Positions 18,370 to 27,220 of a stretch of 64,000 nt of DNA are shown here, in pieces (within the stretch, counting starts at the first letter, position 1; each line of letters opens with the position of its first letter). The notes under the pieces were generated by a model that had not been told where the DNA came from, ran no database searches, and saw only the letters and a program-made list of their open reading frames with translations. The DNA comes from Calothrix anomala FACHB-343. GTDB lineage: Bacteria; Cyanobacteriota; Cyanobacteriia; Cyanobacteriales; Nostocaceae. A program made the translations under genes and the position numbers. Location: positions 1-64,000 of the forward strand of contig NZ_JACJQG010000031.1 of NCBI RefSeq assembly GCF_014696435.1, in the 5' to 3' direction.

Positions 18370-18663
18370 AACGAGTCTTGGAACCTGATTAATGAGTCTT
18401 GGAGCCTGATTAACGAGTCTTGGAACCTGATTAACGAGTCTTGGAACCTGATTAATGAGTCTTGGAACCTGATTAATGAGTCTTTGAGCCTGATTAATGA
18501 GTCTTGGAACCTGATTAATGAGTCTTGGAACCTGATTAATGAGTCTTGGAACCTGATTAACGAGTCTTGGAACCTGATTAACGAGTCTTTGAGCCTGATT
18601 AATGAGTCTTTGAACCTGATTAATGAGGATATTTTCTTCGTTAATGAGCCTTTGAGCCTCATT
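18370..18663. repeat. 21-bp minisatellite, 14 units
   Basis: Twelve clear units of AAYGAGTCTTGGAACCTGATT (with variants TTTGAGCC and TTGGAGCC) followed by two degenerate units fill 294 bp without any length change. Because 21 is a multiple of three and no unit carries a stop in several frames, long open frames appear on both strands here; they are repeat artefacts or at most a 7-residue peptide repeat. The array lies about 150 bp upstream of the ATPase gene. Confidence 0.9.
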
Positions 18664-18813
18664 TTTCAAGTAGGGTGTGTTACGCCGCAGGCTAACGCAC
18701 CGCCAATTTGAGTAATAGTTGACGCTAAAGTTATAACCCACCCGAAAATTTAATTCTCTACCTATCTCCGTAAATTTGCGATAATATGGCGCTAAAATCG
18801 GAAACTCAGATTT

Positions 18814-20145
18814 ATGACTGCGGATTTTGCCCTATTAAAGCGGATATACAATGCTTTTGATCCATTTCGCCCCTTACCCGCAGGAGATCCGGCTTATGTG
18901 GATTGTACAGAAGTGCGGGGAGATGGAGACATATTAGTAGAAGTAGGTAGAGAGATTTTGTATTCTGACAGAATGACCTCTCAATTATATGCAGGTCATC
19001 GCGGTGCGGGGAAATCTACAGAATTACTGCGTTTACAGCAACATTTAGATGAGCAAGGTTGCTTTGTAGTTTATTTTCCCGCAGATGAACAAGATATCGA
19101 TCCAGAAGATGCCCAATATACAGATATTCTGTTAGCTTGTACCCGCCATTTACTAGAATCATTAAAAGATACCACTTCCCCAGCTAGTTTATTAAACTGG
19201 TTAGGCGATCGCTGGCAAGATTTAAAAGATTTAGCATTAACTGAGGTTTCCTTACAAAGCTTAAGTATAGAAGGGCAAATTGCCCAATTCGCCAAATTAA
19301 CCGCAAATTTGCGCACAGAACCCACCCAACGCCAAAAAATCCGCGATCGCGTCAATCCCCATACAATTACTTTAATTGCAGCTTTAAATGAGTTTATTCA
19401 AGATGCTAAAAAGAACTTACCTTCAGGATATTCTCAACTTGTATTAATTGCTGATAACTTAGACCGGATTGTACCCATACCTCAAGAAGATGGACGCAGC
19501 AATCACGACCAAATTTTTCTCGATCGTAGCGAACAACTCCAAGCTTTAGATTGTCATTTGCTGTATACAATACCCATTTCTTTACTGTATTCTAACCGCG
19601 CTGCTGACCTAGCGAATATTTATGGTAATACTCAGGTGTTGCCGATGATTATGGTGCAAACACCAGATAATCAACCATATCAACGGGGAATTAATAAAGT
19701 TACAGAAATATTGCAAAAACGTCTGAGTTTAATCGACTCAAGTTTATCTATTGTCGATATGTTTGAGCAGCGAGAAGCTTTAGAAAGATTATGCCTCATG
19801 AGTGGAGGTCATGTGAGAAATTTATTATTATTAATGAAGGAGGCGATTAAATACACTAACAGTTTACCCATTCCTACCAGAGCTTTACAGCGCTCATTTA
19901 GCGAGTTGCGAAATACTTATCGCAATACAGTTTTTGCCAATGAATGGGAAGCACTGGCAAATGTGTATTATTCTAAGGAAATAGAAAATAATGCCTTGTA
20001 TCGAGGTTTATTATTTAATCGCTGTATTTTAGAATATCGTTATTTAAATGGAGATGGAGAAAGTCAAGTTTGGTATGATATTCATCCTTTGATTAAGGGA
20101 ATTAAGGAATTTCAAGATACCTTTAATCGATTGTATCCGGCATAG
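18814..20145 (+). CDS. AAA-type P-loop ATPase, partner of TPR-repeat protein
   Basis: A 443-residue ATPase of uncertain family. Residues 61-69 are a Walker A motif (GHRGAGKST); residues 209-215 (LVLIADN) look like Walker B with Asp214, followed by NLDRI. A sensor-1-like strand (CHLLYTIPISLLYS) comes after, and the C-terminal part (about 310-443, GGHVRNLLLLMKEAI) resembles the lid/winged-helix region of STAND and Orc/Cdc6-like ATPases. The N-terminus (IYNAFDPFRPLPAGDPAYVD) is typical of a cyanobacterial group of such ATPases. There are no membrane segments. It is followed after 199 bp by a TPR protein on the same strand, so they may act together. Biochemical role unknown; signalling or defence is an inference. 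Confidence 0.75.
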   Translation: MTADFALLKRIYNAFDPFRPLPAGDPAYVDCTEVRGDGDILVEVGREILYSDRMTSQLYAGHRGAGKSTELLRLQQHLDEQGCFVVYFPADEQDIDPEDAQYTDILLACTRHLLESLKDTTSPASLLNWLGDRWQDLKDLALTEVSLQSLSIEGQIAQFAKLTANLRTEPTQRQKIRDRVNPHTITLIAALNEFIQDAKKNLPSGYSQLVLIADNLDRIVPIPQEDGRSNHDQIFLDRSEQLQALDCHLLYTIPISLLYSNRAADLANIYGNTQVLPMIMVQTPDNQPYQRGINKVTEILQKRLSLIDSSLSIVDMFEQREALERLCLMSGGHVRNLLLLMKEAIKYTNSLPIPTRALQRSFSELRNTYRNTVFANEWEALANVYYSKEIENNALYRGLLFNRCILEYRYLNGDGESQVWYDIHPLIKGIKEFQDTFNRLYPA

Positions 20146-20149
20146 AACG

Positions 20150-20200
20150 CAACACCCTGAAGGGTGTCGCTATACGAACGAAGCCCACCTGCGTGGGCTG
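20150..20200. repeat. Partial MITE-like palindromic module
   Basis: The stretch CAACACCCTGAAGGGTGTCG followed by CTATACGAACGAAGCCCACC and TGCGTGGGCT repeats the left half of the 161-bp element: a CCCT-AAGGG palindrome, then GCTATAC, then an AAGCC-hairpin. The sequence is diverged and lacks the terminal inverted repeats. Confidence 0.55.
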
Positions 20201-20241
20201 TATTATAATTTTATATAAAGATATATACAATTAGAAATTGT

Positions 20242-20315
20242 GTAGGTTGGGTTGAGGAACGAAACCCAACATTTTCGGCATATTGTTGGGTTTCACTACG
20301 TTCAACCCAACCTAC
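20242..20315. repeat. GTAGGTTGGGTTGAG inverted repeat, complete copy
   Basis: Arms GTAGGTTGGGTTGAGGAACG / CGTTCAACCCAACCTAC, with inner AACCCAACA/TGTTGGGTT, form a 74-bp imperfect palindrome ending 29 bp before the TPR gene start. A second complete copy is at 40303-40377. It lies in the leader of the TPR gene and may form a strong RNA hairpin. Confidence 0.8.
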
Positions 20316-20344
20316 AATTATCTTTAACTGAACTGTATTGGATT

Positions 20345-22633
20345 ATGACCCTAGAACTGACGGATTGGGATAAAGATTTACCAACAGAAGGAGATGAAGA
20401 ATATCAAGCCTTAGTCCGCACGCTGAATTTTACAGAAAGCTTTGGCTTATTATTTGTTCGTTGTTCTCCGGCTGAGGGTGAGCAGTTAATTACCAAAGTT
20501 AAAGAAGATATTCCCAATAAAAATATCGCAGTTCTACGACTTGAGCAAGCTGTGAATAATTTATATGAAATAATTGATAATTTAGATAACAAAAAAGAGA
20601 TAAATATTTTATTTATTACAGGGTTAGAGCATTCATTTTATGCATATGAAGAGTACAAAAACCTTGCAGGTTGGAATAGCATAGATAGATATTCATACAG
20701 TTGGAAGGGTGTACCACCTGTTTTAATTAACCTTAACCAACAGCGAGAACGGTTTAGGGATAACTTTAATATCTGTTTTGTATTCTTGCTACCGATATTT
20801 GCAATTAAATATTTTATTCAACGTGCGCCTGATTTTTTTGATTGGCGTTCTGGCTTATTTGAATTTCCTATCGATGCGGAAACTTTAGCACAAGAGTCAT
20901 CACGTATTATTCAGGATGGTGATTATGAAAAATATCTCAACCTCACCCCAGAAGAAAGAACTCAAGAAATATTAGCAATTCAAGAATTAATAGCAGAAGA
21001 CCATCAAACACCTGACCGTCAATGTGATTTACTGATTACCCTTGGAAATTTGCAATCTGCTGGACAGAATTATAAAGAAGCGATCGCCAGCTATGACAAA
21101 GCTTTGTCCATTAAACTTGATTACCACGATGCTTGGTTCTTCCGGGGGATTGCGCTAGATGATTTAGGACCCAATGAAGAAGCGATCGCCAGCTATGACA
21201 CAGCCTTGTCCATTAAACCTGATTACCACGATGCTTGGTTCTTCCGGGGGATTGCGCTAGATGATTTAGGACGCAATGAAGAAGCGATCGCTAGCTATGA
21301 CAAAGCCTTGTCCATTAAACCTGATTACCACGAGGCTTGGTTCTTCCGGGGGAATGGGCTACAGAATTTAGGACGCAATGAAGAAGCGATCGCCAACTAT
21401 GACAAAGCCTTGGAATTTCAACCTGATTACCACTATGCTTGGTTCAACCGGGGGAATGCGCTATTTAATTTAGGACGCAATCAAGAAGCGATCGCCAACT
21501 ATGATAAAGTTTTAGAAATTAAACCAGATGACCACCAAGCTTGGTTCTTCCGGGGGAATGGGCTACAGAATTTAGGACGCAATGAAGAAGCGATCGCCAG
21601 CTATGACAAAGCTTTAGAAATTAAACCAGATGACCACGATGCTTGGTACAACCGGGGGAATGCGCTATTTAATTTAGGACGCAATCAAGAAGCGATCGCC
21701 AACTATGATAAAGCCTTGGAATTTAAACCTGATTACCACCAAGCTTGGTACAACCGGGGGATTGCGCTATTTAAATTAGGACGCAATCAAGAAGCGATCA
21801 CCAGCTATGACAAAGCTTTAGAAATTAAACCAGATTACCACCAACCTTTGAACAACCGGGGGTATGCGCTATTTAAATTAGGACGCAATGAAGAAGCGAT
21901 CGCCAGCTATGACAAAGCCTTGGAATTTCAACCTGATAAACACGAAGCTTGGTACAACCGGGGGAATGCGCTATTTAAATTAGGACGCAATGAAGAAGCG
22001 ATCGCCAACTATGACAAAGCCTTGGAATTTCAACCTGATTTACACTATGCTTGGTTCTTTCGGGGGATTGCGCTAGATGATTTAGGACGCAATGAAGAAG
22101 CGATCGCCAACTATGACAAAGCCTTGGAATTTCAACCTGATTTACACTATGCTTGGTTCTTCCGGGGGATTGCGCTAGATGATTTAGGACGCAATGAAGA
22201 AGCGATCGCCAACTATGACAAAGCCTTGGAATTTCAACCTGATTTACACCAAGCTTGGTACAACCGGGGGAATGCGCTATTTAAATTAGGACGCAATGAA
22301 GAAGCGATCACCAGCTATGACAAAGCCTTACAAATTAAGCTTGATTACCACGATGCTTGGTTCTTCCGGGGGAATGCGCTACGGAATTTAGGACGCACTG
22401 AAGAAGCGATCGCCAGCTATGACAAAGCCTTGTCCATTAAACCTGATTACCACTATGCTTGGTACAATAAAGCCCGGTATTATGCTGTCAAATGTGATAT
22501 TGAGCAAGCAGTTGAAAACCTGCAAACAGCAATTAAACTTAATCCAGAAAAATGTCGTGAATGGGCGAAAACTGAATCTGATTTTGATATCATTCGGGAT
22601 GATGAGCGCTTTCAAGCATTGATTCAAGGATAG
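20345..22633 (+). CDS. Protein with N-terminal NTPase-like domain and 14 near-identical TPRs
   Basis: From the ATG at 20345 the protein has 762 residues. The N-terminal ~220 residues (FGLLFVRCSPAEGEQLI, INILFITGLEHSFY, NFNICFVFLLPIFAIKYF) look like a nucleotide-binding-type alpha/beta domain without a Walker A lysine, a cyanobacterial domain I cannot name. From about residue 242 come 14 tandem 34-residue TPRs (consensus NEEAIASYDKALEIKPDYH), then a diverged final unit. Units 10 and 11 (starting near 21986 and 22088) are identical in protein and differ by one base in DNA. Most units carry a HIP1 site. The frame is open from 20252, but that part translates the repeat at 20242-20315. It probably works with the upstream ATPase; TPRs would bind a protein or ligand. 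Confidence 0.8.
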   Translation: MTLELTDWDKDLPTEGDEEYQALVRTLNFTESFGLLFVRCSPAEGEQLITKVKEDIPNKNIAVLRLEQAVNNLYEIIDNLDNKKEINILFITGLEHSFYAYEEYKNLAGWNSIDRYSYSWKGVPPVLINLNQQRERFRDNFNICFVFLLPIFAIKYFIQRAPDFFDWRSGLFEFPIDAETLAQESSRIIQDGDYEKYLNLTPEERTQEILAIQELIAEDHQTPDRQCDLLITLGNLQSAGQNYKEAIASYDKALSIKLDYHDAWFFRGIALDDLGPNEEAIASYDTALSIKPDYHDAWFFRGIALDDLGRNEEAIASYDKALSIKPDYHEAWFFRGNGLQNLGRNEEAIANYDKALEFQPDYHYAWFNRGNALFNLGRNQEAIANYDKVLEIKPDDHQAWFFRGNGLQNLGRNEEAIASYDKALEIKPDDHDAWYNRGNALFNLGRNQEAIANYDKALEFKPDYHQAWYNRGIALFKLGRNQEAITSYDKALEIKPDYHQPLNNRGYALFKLGRNEEAIASYDKALEFQPDKHEAWYNRGNALFKLGRNEEAIANYDKALEFQPDLHYAWFFRGIALDDLGRNEEAIANYDKALEFQPDLHYAWFFRGIALDDLGRNEEAIANYDKALEFQPDLHQAWYNRGNALFKLGRNEEAITSYDKALQIKLDYHDAWFFRGNALRNLGRTEEAIASYDKALSIKPDYHYAWYNKARYYAVKCDIEQAVENLQTAIKLNPEKCREWAKTESDFDIIRDDERFQALIQG
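21068..22495 (+). repeat. 102-bp tandem repeat array encoding TPRs
   Basis: Fourteen consecutive 102-bp units lie within the TPR gene. They are far more alike in DNA than the TPR fold requires, and differ mainly in a few codons at fixed positions (for example YHDAWFF versus YHQAWYN). This indicates recent duplication or gene conversion. Confidence 0.9.
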
Positions 22634-22812
22634 CTACTGAGGTAAATCTTCTATTGAATCTTGATACTCTTTAGCAAAAACTCAAATTAAAAGCGATCAC
22701 TCTTGATTTTATTAAGTAACGAAGTGAAAACACCCTAAAAAAGTATCTATTCTACAAATCACCCTGCACAATTCAGCGCAGGGCGATAATTTGAGATTAA
22801 GGCAAAATCAGA

Positions 22813-24867
22813 TTACTTGCTGTTACCGTTACCGTTACTATGGCCATTGCCATTACCAGCAATTACACGTTCAGCGAGTTTTTCCGGTACTTCTTGCAGA
22901 TGATCGTATTCCCAATGGAAGGAACCAACACCAAGAGTAAGCGATCGCAATTCAACAATAAAGTCTTGCATCTCTGCTTGGGGTAGGTATGCTGAGATAT
23001 TATCCCAACCTTGCCAATCATTTCTGCCTTCATAGCCTAAAATTTGCCCCCGTTTACCGCTCAGTAGTTGCAAAGCTTTCGAGGTAAATTCACTGGGTGT
23101 GGTTACTTCTACTTTGAGAATCGGTTCTAAAAGTGTGGGTTGGGCTTGAGGTACTCCCGTTTGCATCGCCAACCTTGCGGCTTGTTTAAAGGCTTGTTCG
23201 GAACTATCAACGTTGTGGTAGGAACCATTAGTTAATGTTACCGCTACATCCACAACCGGGAAGCCTAAAGGCCCGTGTGCCAAAAATTCCCGTACACCCA
23301 TTTCTACGCCAGGAATATACTGTCTGGGAACGACACCTCCAACAATGGTTTCCCGGAAGTTAAAGCCTTCACCACGGGGTAGGGGTTGAATATCGAGGAA
23401 TACATCACCAAATTGCCCGTGTCCGCCGCTTTGGTGCTTGTAGCGTCCGTGAACGGCGGCTACAGGTTTGCGGATAGTTTCTTTGTAAGGAACTTGCGGG
23501 AGGTGGGTTGTCATCGGGAGGTTATATTTGCGCCGCAGTCTATCTAAGGCGACTTGCAGATGAATTTCCCCTTGTCCCCACAGAATTACTTCGTGGGTGT
23601 CGCCATGTTGTTCCCAATTTAAAGATGGATCTTCTTCTAAAAGTTTAGCGATCGCGCTACTGAGTTTGACTTCATCGTTGCGCTTTTCGGGAGTAATTGC
23701 CAAGGCATACACTGGTTCCAATTGCCCAGCTTGGGGTAATTTTACTGTTGGCTGACCTTCTAGAGTCAGGATATCGCCTGTTTTAATGCCTTCTAAACGG
23801 CTTAAAGCAACAATTTCTCCAGCTAATACTTCATTCACTGACTGCTGTTGCTGTCCCATCAACCGATAAATACCACCAGCACGCACACCGTTAAGAACAA
23901 TACCATCTGTTAATTTACCTTGCCAGACACGGACTAGGGAGAGTTTGCCGCCTTGGGGAGTGTAGTAAGTTTTTAATACTTGGGCAATTGGTGTATTGCC
24001 AACTTTGCTTAAGCGACGTTCTGCTGTAACTTCTGGTTCTGGTGCTTCTCTAACTAACGCTTCTAATAAAGGTCTCACACCATAATCTTGTTCCGCCACT
24101 CCAAAGAATACGGGGACTACTAAATCTGCCCCTAATTCCATTTTTAAATCTTTGATAATTTCTTCTTGGGGTGGTTCGATATCTTCTAAAAGTTCTTCCA
24201 ATAAGTGATCGTCAAAATTTGCTAAAGCTTCGAGCATTTCGGCTCGTGCAGTATGTTCTTCTTCTTTTAAATGTTCGGGGAAGGGAATCAAATCAGCTGG
24301 TGCGCCTGGATGATATTGATATGCTTGTTCTGTGACCATATCAATAAAGCCTGTCAGCTGTTCCCCTTGCATGATGGGATATTGATGAGCGACTAGGGGA
24401 CGGCTGGAAACGGCTTTGAGGGCGTGTAATGTTTCGAGAACATGAATATTTGCCCTGTCCATTTTATTTACAAAGACAATGTGGGGAATTTCCCAATCGT
24501 CCAGGAATTTAAATAAAGGAGCCAGGGTGTGGACGCGATCGCGGATGGGTTCGCAAACTACAATCGCCGCATCAACTCCCATTAAGGCACTATAGGTTTC
24601 TTGGGCAAATTCTACACTGCCGGGACAGTCAATAAAGTTAAAGCGTAAGTCTTTATACTCGGCACTAGCCGCACTGACTTCTACACTCATATGGCGATCG
24701 CGCGATTCATTCGCACTATCTCCAACTGTATTACCATCCTTGACACTACCTTTCCGGGAAATCGCCCCTGTGACGAATAACAGACTTTCTAGTAAAGTTG
24801 TTTTCCCACTTAAATAGGGGCCGACAATTGCAACGTTCCGCGAACCCGATTTTACTTTTTCGTTCAT
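22813..24867 (-). CDS. Elongation factor G-like GTPase
   Basis: A ribosome-associated translational GTPase, a paralogue of EF-G. From ATG at 24867 it has 684 residues. G1 is GPYLSGKTTLLE (about 17-28), with the unusual Y-L-S before GKT; G3 is DCPGSVEFAQE (replacing DTPGH); G4 is NKMD. The EF-G domains III-V follow, including GHGQFGDVFLDIQP and a C-terminal domain ending in a Gly/Asn-rich tail (GNGNGHSNGNGNSK). The Asp-Cys-Pro-Gly-Ser in G3, with no His, is typical of the EF-G-like group, not of canonical EF-G, whose GTPase His is needed. A GGGAGG lies 4 bp before the ATG at 24867 and decides the start over the in-frame upstream ATG (24903). Its role in translation is not established. Confidence 0.88.
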   Translation of the reverse strand: MNEKVKSGSRNVAIVGPYLSGKTTLLESLLFVTGAISRKGSVKDGNTVGDSANESRDRHMSVEVSAASAEYKDLRFNFIDCPGSVEFAQETYSALMGVDAAIVVCEPIRDRVHTLAPLFKFLDDWEIPHIVFVNKMDRANIHVLETLHALKAVSSRPLVAHQYPIMQGEQLTGFIDMVTEQAYQYHPGAPADLIPFPEHLKEEEHTARAEMLEALANFDDHLLEELLEDIEPPQEEIIKDLKMELGADLVVPVFFGVAEQDYGVRPLLEALVREAPEPEVTAERRLSKVGNTPIAQVLKTYYTPQGGKLSLVRVWQGKLTDGIVLNGVRAGGIYRLMGQQQQSVNEVLAGEIVALSRLEGIKTGDILTLEGQPTVKLPQAGQLEPVYALAITPEKRNDEVKLSSAIAKLLEEDPSLNWEQHGDTHEVILWGQGEIHLQVALDRLRRKYNLPMTTHLPQVPYKETIRKPVAAVHGRYKHQSGGHGQFGDVFLDIQPLPRGEGFNFRETIVGGVVPRQYIPGVEMGVREFLAHGPLGFPVVDVAVTLTNGSYHNVDSSEQAFKQAARLAMQTGVPQAQPTLLEPILKVEVTTPSEFTSKALQLLSGKRGQILGYEGRNDWQGWDNISAYLPQAEMQDFIVELRSLTLGVGSFHWEYDHLQEVPEKLAERVIAGNGNGHSNGNGNSK

Positions 24868-25124
24868 AAAACCTCCCTTGCGGTAAGTCATCACTAACCG
24901 CATTATCCTGTGTATTCAAGGATAGAAATGGTTCTCTAAAGGAGAATCATCTCCTCTTTAATCAGTTATTATCCTCCCTTTAATCGGTGCAACGAAAAAT
25001 TGTAGTTTGTTGTAAGATTTAGCTAAAGAAAAGTTAATTAAATCAAACTTTAATACCAAATGTTGAACTTTTGTTAATTCCAGCGATTTTTATTCAAAAA
25101 AATATGAAGAAAAGTTAACTAAAC

Positions 25125-26147
25125 GTGCAAGTTGAAAGTATGACTGTTGAAATGAACTTACTCAGGATTTGGAGTCAGCAATCGGGGAGGAAGAAAGGAA
25201 ACTTAATATATAAAATGGTTGGCTATTTTCCAGCATTGCATACTTTGCGCCCAACGATAGCGCTGAGTTTTATCTTGCTTTGGGGTGGTATTGTTTATCC
25301 TGGTGTTAGTTTTGCGATTTCTCCACCTAAAATCATAGCTCAGTCTGGTAATCCGCCGGCGATAGATGTATTAAATCAGGGTTTACAAGCGATTCAAGCA
25401 GGGAGAGTACAAGATGCGATCGCTTTATTTAGAAGAGCCGCCCAAATCGATCCCAGATTAGCGCCAGCGTACTATAATTTAGGGTTAGCATTACGCCAAG
25501 CTGGGCAATTACAACCTGCGGCGGATGCATTTTATCGAGCTACCCAAGCCGATCCCAAATTTGCACCTGCTTTTGCTAATTTAGGCGGTTCGCTGTTAGA
25601 AGGAAATAATTTACAGTTAGCCAATGATTACTTGCAACGAGCTATCGAACTCGATGGTAAACTCGGTTTTGCTCACTACAATATGGGATTGCTAAGAGTA
25701 CAGCAGAGAGATTGGGAAAAAGCGATCGCCTCTTTTAAAAAAGCACTACAATATAGCCAAAATGCACCAGAGCCAGCTTACCATTTAGGATTAGTTTATT
25801 TACAACAAGGTAAAATCGACCAAGCCAGAGAAGCGTTTCGCCAAGCAATTAAAATTAACCCTAGATATGCAGAAGCGCACTATAATCTTGGTTCACTTTG
25901 GTTTCAACAAGGTAAATTACCCGAAGCCTTAGAAGCCTTTAGAAAATCTGCGGCTGCTAACTCCAATTATGCCAGCGCTTATTATGGTGCAGGATTAGTT
26001 TTTATGCAATTAAAAAAATATGCAGAAGCTGCACAAGTTTTTCAATATGCGCGAGATTTATTCACTCAACAAAATAATCCCCAATGGGCAAGAAATGCTC
26101 AACAATTGTTACAACAAGCACAGAATTTAAATTACCAACCTCGCTGA
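25125..26147 (+). CDS. Secreted TPR protein
   Basis: A 340-residue protein with a signal-peptide-like segment (LRPTIALSFILLWGGIVYPGVSFA) ending near residue 65. Seven or so TPR units (about 75-325) follow, for example AYYNLGLALRQAGQLQPAADAF and AHYNLGSLWFQQGKLPEALEAF. It probably serves as a periplasmic or thylakoid-lumen scaffold. The frame starts at a GTG (25125); ATGs at 25140, 25152 and 25215 are alternatives, and the last gives the most usual signal-peptide length, but no ribosome site settles it. Unlike the neighbouring 102-bp-repeat TPR protein, its units are diverged, so it is an ordinary old TPR gene. Confidence 0.8.
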   Translation: MQVESMTVEMNLLRIWSQQSGRKKGNLIYKMVGYFPALHTLRPTIALSFILLWGGIVYPGVSFAISPPKIIAQSGNPPAIDVLNQGLQAIQAGRVQDAIALFRRAAQIDPRLAPAYYNLGLALRQAGQLQPAADAFYRATQADPKFAPAFANLGGSLLEGNNLQLANDYLQRAIELDGKLGFAHYNMGLLRVQQRDWEKAIASFKKALQYSQNAPEPAYHLGLVYLQQGKIDQAREAFRQAIKINPRYAEAHYNLGSLWFQQGKLPEALEAFRKSAAANSNYASAYYGAGLVFMQLKKYAEAAQVFQYARDLFTQQNNPQWARNAQQLLQQAQNLNYQPR

Positions 26148-26184
26148 GGCGTGAATCATTTAGATTGCGCAACAATAGGGCTAT

Positions 26185-26235
26185 ACCAATTCAAAAGTCA
26201 AAAGTCAAAAGTCAAAAGTCAAAAGTCAAAATTAA
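26185..26235. repeat. AAAAGTC heptamer tract
   Basis: About six AAAAGTC units between the secreted TPR gene and the PsiE-like gene, a further STRR tract. Confidence 0.8.
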
Positions 26236-26355
26236 AAGAATTAGATGGGATCTGAACTTTTAATTTTGGCATTTTTGGTTAATTTGAGTGAATTGGTATT
26301 GTAGATTAGACTATCTGGCGTGGTCTAAGCCTAACCCATCGCAATGGTATTGTAA

Positions 26356-26898
26356 ATGCAAAAGCGCGTCAAAAGTCGGTTTTTATTTTGCGATCGCTGG
26401 TTTGATCGTCGTGCGATCGTGCAGAACATGGAAGCGTTTCAAGACTTAATAGTCATAGTCTTGTGTTTAGGTTTATTTGCTGTGATGTTGCTGCAATTAT
26501 GGGGCATATTTATTGCCGTTACCCAGCCATTAGATTACAAATTAGTCACAGCAAAAATACTTTTTGTATTAATTTTGGTAGAATTATTTCGGCTCTTGAT
26601 GATTTACCTACAAGAGCATAGTATTGCCGTGGGTGTAGCAGTCGAAGTTACCATTGTCTCCGTCTTGCGAGAAGTAGTAGTTCACGGTGCGTTAGAAATT
26701 TCCTCAATTCAAACAGCCGCAATTTGTGGTTTATTATTCATTTTGGGCGGCTTACTCATAGTGTGTGCCAAAACACCCCACATGGATTGCATGAGCGCGA
26801 ATACAAAATTTTGCCCCATTGCTTACACAGGAACTAGGGACAAGCAAAACCTAGAATTTCAATATTCTCGATGTGAGGATAATCAGCAGCTTTCGTAA
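26356..26898 (+). CDS. PsiE-like phosphate-starvation-inducible membrane protein
   Basis: The 180-residue protein has four predicted membrane helices (LIVIVLCLGLFAVMLLQLWGI, LVTAKILFVLILVELFRLLM, VAVEVTIVSVLREVVVHG and a final AAICGLLFILGGLLIV). The sequence around ELFRLLMIYLQEHSIAVGVAVEV matches the PsiE/DUF family seen in many bacteria. The frame starts at 26356; the ATG at 26428 (MEAFQDLI) may be the true start because the N-terminal 24 residues are basic and contain HIP1-derived DNA (GCGATCGC and GTGCGATCGT). The C-terminal tail is polar with three Cys (SMDCMSANTKFCP). The function of PsiE proteins is not established. Confidence 0.75.
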   Translation: MQKRVKSRFLFCDRWFDRRAIVQNMEAFQDLIVIVLCLGLFAVMLLQLWGIFIAVTQPLDYKLVTAKILFVLILVELFRLLMIYLQEHSIAVGVAVEVTIVSVLREVVVHGALEISSIQTAAICGLLFILGGLLIVCAKTPHMDCMSANTKFCPIAYTGTRDKQNLEFQYSRCEDNQQLS

Positions 26899-27220
26899 AT
26901 GGGCAAGGGGCATGGGGCATGGGGTATTATTGGACAAATCTGCCTTTCCTTGCCTCATTCCTGAGTAATTTAGCGACACATCAATATATTCTAGAGGGCA
27001 TGGCAATGCCCATAGGTGTCAACTTAAAGTAAAACCTTTCTCTATCTCGTTTCCAGCCTCTGGCTGGAAATGCGTATTGCGAGGCTCCGCCTCGTCTTCT
27101 GATAAATTGAGGCGGCAGCCCACAGATCATAGCTCCCACGCAGAGCATGGGAGCTAGATGGACAAATGACAAATGACAAATGACAACCCTCACAGCTATC
27201 TTTAATTGCACCGCCTACCA
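26899..27220. repeat. Intergenic repeat cluster incl. family B copy 2
   Basis: The gap holds GGGGCATGGG heptamers at about 26900-26925 and an inverted copy (27009-27155) of the three-hairpin element at 18175-18321. An ACAAATG tract follows at about 27160-27185. No gene is supported here. Confidence 0.75.

Noticed and set aside
18333-18741. Long open frames on both strands (109-131 codons)
   Set aside because: They are frame shadows of the 21-bp minisatellite, with repeated 7-residue peptides and no ribosome site.
20252-20344. Extended N-terminus of the TPR protein
   Set aside because: It translates the GTAGGTTGGG repeat; the ATG at 20345 starts the domain.
22755-22790. Possible terminator of the EF-G-like gene (CCCTGC/GCAGGG)
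   Set aside because: The stem is imperfect and no T run follows, so it is not listed as a terminator.
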